A program made the position numbers and the translations under genes. The notes under the pieces are model-generated. The model ran no database searches and was not told the DNA's origin. It saw only the letters and a program-made list of their open reading frames with translations. From Gammaproteobacteria bacterium (lineage in GTDB: Bacteria; Pseudomonadota; Gammaproteobacteria; S012-40), in assembly GCA_026982215.1 (NCBI GenBank), contig JALSHN010000074.1, forward strand, positions 1-5,038: a DNA stretch of 5,038 bases, in the 5' to 3' direction. The stretch's first letter is position 1. Every line of letters begins with the position of its first letter. Of this stretch, positions 1 through 5,038 are shown piece after piece.

Positions 1-5
1 GCTGA

Positions 6-305
6 TCAGCTCTCCCGACCACCGATCTTGTGCACCGCCCCCCGATTGCCCCACGCGGCCAGATCAGCCACCTGCACCCCCACCCACCACACCGGACCGA
101 TGCTGTCACGGGTATATCCCCCCACCAGGGCCTCGTCGTCCTCAAGCAGGATGTTGCCGGCAAACGCCAAGGCATCCTCCGCGCGGCGGAACACATGCCA
201 ATAGACGATGCGATCCTCCTCCGGGCGCTTACCCGGCAACGAACGTTCCTGAGCCAATTGCCGCCGCAGCTCGTGAAGCTGGGACACCTCGGGATAACCA
301 GCCAT
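6..305 (-). CDS. Small hypothetical protein (99 aa), divergent from the hydrogenase operon
   Basis: I do not recognise this protein and assign no function. The ATG at 305-303 is preceded on the minus strand by a purine-rich stretch containing AGGAG (317-313) seven bases upstream, which decides this start over a much longer open frame that continues into the antisense of the hydrogenase beta gene. The frame ends at TGA (8-6). The product is about 11 kDa, soluble-looking, with no signal peptide or membrane segment. Residues 1-32 are charged and probably helical (HELRRQLAQERS). A central part (YWHVFRRAEDALAFAGNIL) is followed by an acidic stretch (LEDDEA) and a tryptophan-rich, strand-like part (VWWVGVQV), so a small alpha/beta fold is plausible. 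There is a faint resemblance in layout to RraB-type proteins (RNase E inhibitors), too weak to use as a name. No cysteine is present, so it is not an iron-sulfur partner of the hydrogenase. Confidence 0.75.
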   Translation of the reverse strand: MAGYPEVSQLHELRRQLAQERSLPGKRPEEDRIVYWHVFRRAEDALAFAGNILLEDDEALVGGYTRDSIGPVWWVGVQVADLAAWGNRGAVHKIGGRES

Positions 306-330
306 CGCACCTCTCCTCTCCGATGTACCC

Positions 331-345
331 TGGCAAGATAACGGC
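331..345 (+). promoter_or_regulatory. Possible sigma-54 (-24/-12) promoter element
   Basis: TGGCAAGATAACGGC has the invariant GG (332-333) and GC (344-345) of a sigma-54 promoter with the standard 10-base spacing, and TGGCA matches the -24 half. The -12 half is poor because the usual TT before GC is CG. If real, transcription would begin near 357, about 65 bases before the first gene. Some hydrogenase operons are sigma-54 dependent, which makes this worth recording, but one partial match in 117 bases can be chance. Confidence 0.25.
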
Positions 346-350
346 CTGCC

Positions 351-366
351 GGTGGAGAACACCACC
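351..366. repeat. Short inverted repeat, possible operator
   Basis: GGTGG (351-355) and CCACC (362-366) form a perfect 5-base inverted repeat around a 6-base centre. It lies just downstream of the sigma-54-like element, where a repressor or activator could act. The arms are short and GC-rich, so chance is a serious alternative, and the sequence does not match a consensus I know. Confidence 0.2.
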
Positions 367-412
367 CCTGGCCGCCCGTCCCCCCCTGGACTAGAGTAGG
401 AAATGACCCGCC

Positions 413-418
413 AGGAGG
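413..418 (+). promoter_or_regulatory. Ribosome binding site of the operon's first gene
   Basis: AGGAGG is a complete Shine-Dalgarno match, four bases before the ATG at 423. It is the strongest ribosome binding site on the + strand of the window and fixes the start of the beta subunit gene, because the frame itself stays open further upstream. Confidence 0.8.
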
Positions 419-422
419 CAGC

Positions 423-1553
423 ATGGGAACCTACCTCGGTCTGCTCCAACGGCGCCACGCCGACACCCTGATCCAGCGATTGCGTGGAGCCGGCTATCAC
501 GTCTTGGGCCCGGTGGTGCAAGACGGCACCATCCGCTACGCCCCCGTGGACGGCTTCGACCGCCTCCCCGCAGGCTGGGTGGAACAGCAGGCCCCCGGCC
601 ACTACCGCCTGCAAAAACGAGACAGTCCCCGCTGTTTCAGCTGGACCCTGGGTCCCCAAGGGCTCAAACCCCTGACCTTCGCCCCCGAAGAACCCCTGTG
701 GACGGTGGAACGTCGCCATGGCCACGGCCTGGAATTCCACTCCCACTTCCCCGAGACAAAAAAACAGGCCGTGCTCGGGGTGAGGGCCTGCGACCTGGCC
801 GCTCTGGCGCTGCAAGACCGACACTTCCTCGGCGGCCCCCACCCCGACGAGCGCTACCGCCGTCGCCGGGAAGGCCTGTTGCTGATCGCCGTCCACTGCC
901 ACCGTGCCGCTCCCACCTGCTTCTGCGCCAGCACCGGTGACGGCCCCCGCGCCCACCACGGCTTCGACCTCGCCCTGTCCGAACTGGACGAGGGCTATCT
1001 GGTGGAGGCAGGCAGCGAGGCCGGACACGCCCTCGCCGCCGCCCTGCCCCTGATCCCGCCACAACCGGGACAACAGGCCCGGGCCGAACGCGAAATCCGC
1101 CATGCCGGCGAGGCCCAGGAACGCCGTCTCCCCGGCCGCGACCTGATGACCGCACTGCGCGCCCGGCGCGACGCCGCCCACTGGGAAGAAATAGGCCGGC
1201 GCTGTCTGGCCTGCGGCAACTGCACCAGCGTCTGCCCCACCTGCTTCTGCCACTGTCACCAGGAACGCCCCCATCCCACGGAAGACCGCAGCAGCCACTA
1301 CCGCCAATGGGATTCCTGCTTCACCTCCGGCCACAGCTACATCCACGGCATCGTCATCCGCGAAGACACCGCCCTGCGCTACCGCCAGTGGCTCAGCCAC
1401 AAACTGGGAGAATGGCACGCCCAATACGGCCGCTCCGGCTGCGTGGGATGCGGCCGCTGCATCACCTGGTGCCCGGTGGGCATCGACCTCACCCACGAGA
1501 CCGCCGCCCTGCTGGCCGCCCCACCCGACGACAGCGAGGCCTGTGATGCGTGA
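423..1553 (+). CDS. hydB: Group 3b [NiFe]-hydrogenase, beta subunit (iron-sulfur protein)
   Basis: Electron-transfer subunit of the cytoplasmic NAD(P)-linked hydrogenase, 376 residues, a normal length for the family. It is expected to carry electrons between the delta subunit's clusters and the flavin-bearing gamma subunit. The C-terminal half has two ferredoxin-type motifs: C261-x2-C264-x2-C267-x3-C271-P and C340-x2-C343-x2-C346-x3-C350-P. Other family marks are RACDLAAL (121-128), CFCASTGDGP (166-175) and WDSCF followed by SYIHG between the two ferredoxin motifs. After the first motif the run CPTCFCHCH (271-279) supplies extra cysteines C274, C276 and C278, more than a standard dicluster needs. 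The start is set by AGGAGG at 413-418. It is the first operon gene and overlaps the gamma gene by 8 bases. Older names include anaerobic sulfite reductase A-like and sulfhydrogenase beta subunit; the neighbours make the hydrogenase reading firm. Sulfur reductase side activity, known in some archaeal relatives, cannot be judged. Confidence 0.93.
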   Translation: MGTYLGLLQRRHADTLIQRLRGAGYHVLGPVVQDGTIRYAPVDGFDRLPAGWVEQQAPGHYRLQKRDSPRCFSWTLGPQGLKPLTFAPEEPLWTVERRHGHGLEFHSHFPETKKQAVLGVRACDLAALALQDRHFLGGPHPDERYRRRREGLLLIAVHCHRAAPTCFCASTGDGPRAHHGFDLALSELDEGYLVEAGSEAGHALAAALPLIPPQPGQQARAEREIRHAGEAQERRLPGRDLMTALRARRDAAHWEEIGRRCLACGNCTSVCPTCFCHCHQERPHPTEDRSSHYRQWDSCFTSGHSYIHGIVIREDTALRYRQWLSHKLGEWHAQYGRSGCVGCGRCITWCPVGIDLTHETAALLAAPPDDSEACDA

Positions 1554-2382
1554 CCCCTACCTCCCCCATGCGGCCCGGGTGGTGGAACGACGTCAGGAAT
1601 CGCCCACCATCTTCACCCTGCGTCTGGAACTCAAAGACCCGGCCGAACGCGAGAGCTACCTCTTTCACCCCGGCCAGTTCAACATGGTCTACCTCCCCGG
1701 TGCTGGCGAAGTCCCCATCTCCATCGTCTCCGACCCCCAAGACCCCCACCTTCTGGACCACACCATCCGCGCCGTGGGACGCGTCACCCAAGGACTGTCC
1801 GCCCTGCGTGCCGGCGACCAGATCGGCCTGCGCGGTCCCTACGGCCGAGGCTGGCCGCTGTCCGAATGCCAAGGGCAGGACATCGTCGTCCTCACCGGAG
1901 GCCTGGGCTGCGCCCCGGTGGTGGGCGCCATCCGCTACATCCTGCGCCGGCGACATCACTACGGCCGGCTGGTGATCCTCCAAGGGGTGAAGCACGCCGA
2001 CGACCTCATCTGGCGGGGCAGCTACCAGGCCTGGGCCGCCCAACCCGAGACCCAAGTCCTGCTGGCCGCCGACCAGGCCCCGGCAGGCGAATGGCCCTGG
2101 TACACCGGCCGGGTGCTGGACCTCATCGACCAGGCCAAGTTCGATCCCCACAACTGCACGGTGATGATGTGCGGCCCCGAGCCGATGATGTGGGCCGGGG
2201 TGGCGGCCCTGATCGAGCGCGGCGTCGCCACAGACGCCATATGGCTCTCCATGGAGCGCAACATGCAATGCGCCCTGGGCCACTGTGGCCATTGCCAATA
2301 CGGCGCCGAGTTCGTCTGCCGCCACGGCCCGGTGTTCTGCTACCACGACATTCGCGACCGCCTGGGTCGCCGGGGGTTTTGA
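1546..2382 (+). CDS. hydG: Group 3b [NiFe]-hydrogenase, gamma subunit (FAD/NAD(P)-binding reductase)
   Basis: Flavoprotein subunit, 278 residues, where electrons pass to or from NAD(P)(H). It belongs to the ferredoxin-reductase superfamily close to the dihydroorotate dehydrogenase electron-transfer subunit (PyrK) and archaeal sulfhydrogenase gamma. Residues 1-105 form the FAD-binding barrel, with GQFNMVYLPG (43-52), PISIVS (57-62) and GLRGPYGRGWPL (94-105). The nucleotide-binding domain starts at LTGGLGCAP (116-124) and includes the nicotinamide-side motif CGPEPMM (209-215). A C-terminal [2Fe-2S] site is C242-x4-C247-x2-C250-x7-C258 within a conserved-looking ERNMQC...FVCRHGPVF segment. I chose ATG 1546 over GTG 1543 because GAGG (1536-1539) is then six bases away. 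The start lies inside the end of the beta gene (ATGCGTGA overlap), so translation is probably coupled. NAD versus NADP preference cannot be read from the sequence with confidence. This hydG is unrelated to the [FeFe]-hydrogenase maturase of the same name. Confidence 0.93.
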   Translation: MRDPYLPHAARVVERRQESPTIFTLRLELKDPAERESYLFHPGQFNMVYLPGAGEVPISIVSDPQDPHLLDHTIRAVGRVTQGLSALRAGDQIGLRGPYGRGWPLSECQGQDIVVLTGGLGCAPVVGAIRYILRRRHHYGRLVILQGVKHADDLIWRGSYQAWAAQPETQVLLAADQAPAGEWPWYTGRVLDLIDQAKFDPHNCTVMMCGPEPMMWAGVAALIERGVATDAIWLSMERNMQCALGHCGHCQYGAEFVCRHGPVFCYHDIRDRLGRRGF

Positions 2383-2385
2383 GAC

Positions 2386-3177
2386 ATGGAGCCACGCAAG
2401 TTGCGGGTCGCCGTACACAAATTCGCCTCCTGCGACGGCTGCCAACTGGCCTTCCTCAATGCCGGCGAGGCCCTGCTGGCCTTGAGCGAACGGGTGGACT
2501 TCGTCCACTTCGCCGAACTGGGGCCGATGGACCCGGAGGCGGAGGTGGACGTCGCCTTCATCGAAGGCTCGGTGTGCACCCGCGAGGAAGGGGACCGCCT
2601 CCAGCGGATCCGCGCCCGCAGCCGTTTCCTGATCAGCCTCGGCGCCTGTGCCACCGCCGGCGGCCTCCAGGCCCTGCGCAACCTGGCCGACGGCGAGGCC
2701 TGGCTCAATGAGATCTACCCCCGCCGCGAATACCTCGACGCCCTGGCCACCGCCACCCCCTTGAGCGAAGAAGTGACGGTGGACCTGGCCATCTGGGGCT
2801 GTCCGGTGAACGGCGAGCAGGTCTTCCAGGTCATCGCCGAACTGGAACGCGGCCTCACCCCCCGGCTTCCCGACGATCCCCTGTGCCTGGAATGCAAACG
2901 CCGCGGTGCCGTCTGCACCCTGGTGACCCAGGGCCGCCCCTGTCTCGGTCCGGTCACCCGCGGCGGCTGCGGCGCCCTGTGTCCCCGCTTCGGCCGCGAC
3001 TGCTACGGCTGCTTCGGCCCCAGCGAGCACCCCAACACCGAGGCACTGGGCCGGCGCTTCGAAGGCCTCGGCCTCATCGACGCCGCCATCGCCCGCCGCT
3101 TCCTGTTCATCAATTCCGCCGCCCCCGCCTTTCGCGAGGCCGGGCTGCGCTGGGGCGGGAGGCCCGCCTGCCCATGA
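2386..3177 (+). CDS. hydD: Group 3b [NiFe]-hydrogenase, delta (small) subunit
   Basis: Hydrogenase small subunit, 263 residues, of the NADH:ubiquinone oxidoreductase 20 kDa/hydrogenase small-subunit family. It carries electrons from the Ni-Fe site of the alpha subunit. The proximal [4Fe-4S] ligands are visible as C16-x2-C19 (SCDGCQ), C88 (GACAT) and C139 (GCPVNGEQ); EGSV (60-63) is another family mark. The C-terminal part has eight further cysteines, C167, C170, C177, C186, C195, C199, C206 and C209, exactly enough for two more [4Fe-4S] clusters (medial and distal). There is no twin-arginine signal peptide, so the enzyme is cytoplasmic, unlike group 1 uptake hydrogenases. The gene begins three bases after the gamma stop; a weak GGGGG (2372-2376) precedes it. 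It overlaps the alpha gene by four bases (ATGA). F420-reducing hydrogenase gamma and methyl-viologen hydrogenase delta are relatives, but the gene set argues for group 3b. Confidence 0.94.
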   Translation: MEPRKLRVAVHKFASCDGCQLAFLNAGEALLALSERVDFVHFAELGPMDPEAEVDVAFIEGSVCTREEGDRLQRIRARSRFLISLGACATAGGLQALRNLADGEAWLNEIYPRREYLDALATATPLSEEVTVDLAIWGCPVNGEQVFQVIAELERGLTPRLPDDPLCLECKRRGAVCTLVTQGRPCLGPVTRGGCGALCPRFGRDCYGCFGPSEHPNTEALGRRFEGLGLIDAAIARRFLFINSAAPAFREAGLRWGGRPACP

Positions 3178-4472
3178 CCCGGCGACGCATCGACATCGAC
3201 GTCCCCACCCTGGCCCGGGTGGAAGGCGAGGGGGCGCTGGAACTGCGCATCGAAGACGATGCCATCACCGAGCTGCGGCTGCGCATCTTCGAGCCGCCGC
3301 GGCTGTTCGAGAAATTCATCGAAGGCCACCCCCCCGACGACGTGGTGGACATGGTGGCCCGCATCTGCGGCATCTGCCCGGTGGCCTACCAAGTGAGCGC
3401 CGCCCGGGCCTTCGAGGCCCTGTTCGCCATCGAACTCCCCCCCAGCCTCACCGGCCTGCGCCGGGCCATGTACTGCGGCGAATGGATCCAGAGCCACGCC
3501 CTGCACATCCACCTGCTGGCCGCCCCCGACTTCCTCGGCGCCCCCGATGCCACCGCCCTGGCCCACAGCCACCCCGAGATCATCCAACGCGGCCTGCGCC
3601 TCCAAGCCCTGGGCAACCGCCTCATCCGCCTGTTCGGCGGCCGCTCGGTCCACCCGGTGGGCCTCAAGGTGGGCGGATTCCACCGCCTGCCCGAGGCCGA
3701 CGCCGTCGCCGAGCTGGTCGGAGCGCTGGAGGCCGCCCTCCCCGAGGCCGACGAACTGGTACGCTGGAGCGCCACCCTGCCCCTGCCCCAACGGCAACAA
3801 ACCTTCACCTGCCTGGCCCTGGACGACCCCGAGGGCTATCCCATCACCGGCAGCACCTGCCTCACCAGCGACGGCAACCGCTTCAGCATCGAAGACTTCG
3901 AAAGCCACGTCCACGAATTCCAGGTACCCCACTCCACCGCCTTCCACGCCCACCTCGACGGCCGCCCCTACCTGGTGGGCCCCCTGGCCCGGCTCAATCT
4001 CCACCACCAGCGGCTCCCCGAGGCCATCCAGGCCCTCATCAATGAGATCGGCCTCACCCTGCCCAGCGGCAACCCCTTCCACAGCCTCACCGCCCGCGCC
4101 ATCGAGATCCGCTACGCCCTGGCAGAGGCCGCCCGCCTGTTGCGGCAGTATCTGGAACGACCGGCGAGAGCGGCCCACATCGATGGCATCCCCTGTGCCG
4201 GCACCGGCTTCGGCGCCAGCGAGGCCCCCCGCGGCCTGCTATGGCACCGCTACGACAGCGACCCCCACGGCCTGGTGACCCACGCCCGCATCATCCCCCC
4301 CACCGCCCAGAATCAGGAACGCATCGAGGAAGACCTGCGCCTGGAACTCACCCGCTTCGGCCTGCACCACGACGCCGACACCCTCCGGCGCCATGCCGAG
4401 CAGATCATCCGCAACTACGATCCCTGCATCTCCTGCGCCACCCATTTTCTGGAGCTGCGGATCCGACGATGA
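3174..4472 (+). CDS. hydA: Group 3b [NiFe]-hydrogenase, alpha (large, catalytic) subunit
   Basis: Catalytic subunit, 432 residues, that splits or forms H2 at a Ni-Fe(CN)2CO centre. The four nickel/iron cysteines are C65 and C68 in RICGICPV (63-70) and C418 and C421 in DPCISCATH (416-424). RVEGEG (15-20) is the N-terminal motif; its glutamate E17 corresponds to the metal-site or proton-path position of the family. GLKVGGFH (163-170) and EAPRG (350-354), whose arginine faces the active site in relatives, also match. Eight residues (FLELRIRR) follow H424, the usual cleavage boundary, so a precursor processed by the protease encoded next door is expected. The start ATG 3174 overlaps the delta stop; GGGAGG at 3157-3162 is 11 bases away and translation coupling probably helps. 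The frame is open further upstream, but that part lies over the delta gene and is a shadow. All catalytic residues are present, so the enzyme should be functional. Not a complex I NuoD homologue, since those lack these cysteines. Confidence 0.96.
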   Translation: MTRRRIDIDVPTLARVEGEGALELRIEDDAITELRLRIFEPPRLFEKFIEGHPPDDVVDMVARICGICPVAYQVSAARAFEALFAIELPPSLTGLRRAMYCGEWIQSHALHIHLLAAPDFLGAPDATALAHSHPEIIQRGLRLQALGNRLIRLFGGRSVHPVGLKVGGFHRLPEADAVAELVGALEAALPEADELVRWSATLPLPQRQQTFTCLALDDPEGYPITGSTCLTSDGNRFSIEDFESHVHEFQVPHSTAFHAHLDGRPYLVGPLARLNLHHQRLPEAIQALINEIGLTLPSGNPFHSLTARAIEIRYALAEAARLLRQYLERPARAAHIDGIPCAGTGFGASEAPRGLLWHRYDSDPHGLVTHARIIPPTAQNQERIEEDLRLELTRFGLHHDADTLRRHAEQIIRNYDPCISCATHFLELRIRR

Positions 4473-4969
4473 ACCCCACCCCCTTGATCATCGGCATCGG
4501 CTCTCCCTTCGGCGCTGACCGCCTGGGTTGGCTGGCGGTGGAACACCTCCAGGCGCGCCGGCCCGAGTTGCGCACCCGGCTACTGGACCGCCCCGGCGCC
4601 GGCCTGCTGCACCACCTCCAAGGCGAGCGGGCCGTCTGCCTCATCGACGCCGCCCGCGGCCACGCCCCCGTGGGCCATCTCTACCGCCTCACACCCGGCG
4701 AGCTCCCCCAAGAAGGCCTCGCCCTCACCTCCTCCCATGCCCTCGGGGTGGCCGAGGCCCTCGCCCTGGGCGCCGCCGTGGGCGAACTCCCTGAGCCGTT
4801 GTGGCTGCTGGCGGTGGAGACCAGTGGGTGCAACGATCCGGAGGCGGCATTGGGAATCGCCTGGCCGGCGTTGTGCGCCGCGGTGGACCGTTTCTTGGAC
4901 AGCGGGGATACGAAAAGGCCCCGGCGGTCGCAGCACCGGGGCCTGAAAGACGAGACGAAGGGCGATTGA
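4469..4969 (+). CDS. [NiFe]-hydrogenase maturation endopeptidase (HyaD/HybD/HycI family)
   Basis: Nickel-sensing endopeptidase, 166 residues, expected to remove the C-terminal tail of the alpha subunit once nickel is inserted, letting the active site close. The family's N-terminal signature is present in divergent form: GIGSPFGADRLG (9-20). The likely metal ligands are D17, D60 (LIDAARG, 58-64) and H90 (TSSHALG, 87-93), matching in position the acidic/acidic/histidine trio of E. coli HybD. The usual GN of the signature is GS (11-12) and the first aspartate of the usual DDGxG is A16. The start ATG overlaps the alpha stop by four bases; GGAG at 4451-4454 is far away, so expression likely depends on coupling. 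The last 20 or so residues (from GDTKRPRR) are basic, low in family character and encoded across a terminator hairpin of the opposite strand. Position after the large-subunit gene supports the assignment. Confidence 0.88.
   Translation: MNPTPLIIGIGSPFGADRLGWLAVEHLQARRPELRTRLLDRPGAGLLHHLQGERAVCLIDAARGHAPVGHLYRLTPGELPQEGLALTSSHALGVAEALALGAAVGELPEPLWLLAVETSGCNDPEAALGIAWPALCAAVDRFLDSGDTKRPRRSQHRGLKDETKGD
4913..4944 (-). terminator. Rho-independent terminator for the convergent minus-strand gene
   Basis: Read on the minus strand, AGGCCCCGG (4944-4936) and CCGGGGCCT (4924-4916) form a perfect 9-base GC-rich stem around an 11-base loop, and the 3' arm runs into TTTT (4916-4913). This is a standard intrinsic terminator with a short U-tract. 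It lies 35 bases beyond the stop of the minus-strand partial gene at 4979. On the + strand the hairpin is followed by TGAAAGACG, not a U-tract, so it should not efficiently stop the hydrogenase transcript. It sits wholly inside the last codons of the protease gene. Confidence 0.75.
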
Positions 4970-4978
4970 GTCAGCGGC

Positions 4979-5038
4979 TCACAACCACTCCGAACGCCGC
5001 CGCCAACGGATGCGCGGGACGATCAGCCCGATGAGCAA
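4979..5038 (-). CDS. C-terminal end of a convergent gene (partial, possible membrane protein)
   Basis: On the minus strand an open frame enters at the right edge of the window and ends at TGA (4981-4979), giving the last 19 residues, LLIGLIVPRIRWRRRSEWL. The hydrophobic LLIGLIVP followed by a cluster of arginines looks like the end of a membrane helix with a cytoplasmic basic tail, but 19 residues cannot identify a family. The well-formed minus-strand terminator just downstream (4944-4913) supports a real gene ending here. Its stop codon is only nine bases from the protease stop, so the two genes converge tightly. Confidence 0.5.
   Translation of the reverse strand: MLIGLIVPRIRWRRRSEWL

Larger units (their letters stand above)
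306..422. promoter_or_regulatory. Divergent intergenic/promoter region
   Basis: These 117 bases separate the start codons of the divergent small gene and the hydrogenase operon, so both promoters should lie here or extend into the flanking genes. No good sigma-70 pair of -35 and -10 boxes is visible in either direction; TAGAGT at 392-397 is only a poor -10 candidate without a matching -35. The more notable elements are a sigma-54-like GG/GC pair and a short inverted repeat, listed separately. Confidence 0.6.

Noticed and set aside
306..1496. Very long minus-strand open frame opposite the beta gene, continuous with the small divergent gene
   Set aside because: The AGGAG-preceded ATG at 305 explains the true gene. 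The upstream part is low-complexity Ala/Gly/Val sequence, typical of the antisense of a GC-rich gene.
1543..1545. GTG as an alternative start of the gamma subunit, one codon earlier
   Set aside because: It would leave only three bases between GAGG and the start; ATG 1546 has better spacing and the more common start codon. The difference is one residue.
2883..3173. Longer N-terminal extension of the alpha subunit frame
   Set aside because: This stretch overlaps the cysteine-rich end of the delta gene and gives an Arg/Pro-rich sequence unlike hydrogenases. The family-typical N-terminus begins at ATG 3174.
1489..4178. Two further long minus-strand open frames (513 and 391 residues) opposite gamma, delta and alpha
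   Set aside because: They arise because the sense genes rarely use TTA, CTA or TCA codons. The products are compositionally biased with no recognisable domain, while the sense strand encodes convincing enzymes.
4967..4981. Small hairpin (TGAGTC, loop AGC, GGCTCA with one wobble pair) at the convergent stops as a + strand terminator
   Set aside because: The stem is short and not followed by a U-tract, so it is not a credible intrinsic terminator for the hydrogenase transcript.
1..5038. Mobile elements, CRISPR arrays, tRNA or rRNA genes, or an undescribed defence-like system
   Set aside because: No terminal repeats, transposase motifs, spaced direct repeats or RNA-gene signatures were seen, and nearly all of the window is accounted for by recognised hydrogenase genes.

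Overview
This window carries a compact five-gene operon on the + strand for a cytoplasmic group 3b [NiFe]-hydrogenase (bidirectional NAD(P)-linked hydrogenase, also called sulfhydrogenase). The order is beta, gamma, delta, alpha, then a hydrogenase maturation endopeptidase. The DNA is very GC-rich, and the coding strand is C-rich with strong G/C preference at third codon positions. The alpha subunit has the bacterial form of the active-site motif (RICGICP). Together these suggest a GC-rich bacterium, perhaps a proteobacterium with anaerobic, fermentative or sulfur-linked metabolism. The genus cannot be named from this sequence.

Layout. Positions 6-305 (minus strand) encode a 99-residue protein of unknown function, transcribed away from the operon. 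Positions 306-422 are the divergent intergenic region; it holds the ribosome binding sites of both flanking genes, a weak sigma-54-like element and a short inverted repeat. Positions 423-4969 hold the five operon genes, with overlaps of 8, 4 and 4 bases and one 3-base gap, so they are almost certainly co-transcribed and translationally coupled. A rho-independent terminator reading on the minus strand (4913-4944) lies inside the 3' end of the last operon gene. It serves a convergent minus-strand gene whose last 19 codons enter the window at the right edge (4979-5038).

How the genes work together. The alpha subunit holds the Ni-Fe site. The delta subunit has the twelve cysteines expected for a three-cluster [4Fe-4S] relay. 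The beta subunit adds further iron-sulfur clusters, and the gamma subunit carries FAD, a [2Fe-2S] cluster and the NAD(P)(H) site, so electrons can move between H2 and NAD(P)(H). The last gene encodes the protease expected to trim the short C-terminal tail of the alpha subunit after nickel insertion. No hyp genes for Ni-Fe-CN-CO cofactor assembly are in the window, so they must be elsewhere.

I see no mobile element, CRISPR array, RNA gene or clearly new system. The less ordinary points are the uncharacterised divergent small gene, the terminator embedded in coding sequence, the degenerate metal-binding motif of the protease and the extra cysteines of the beta subunit.
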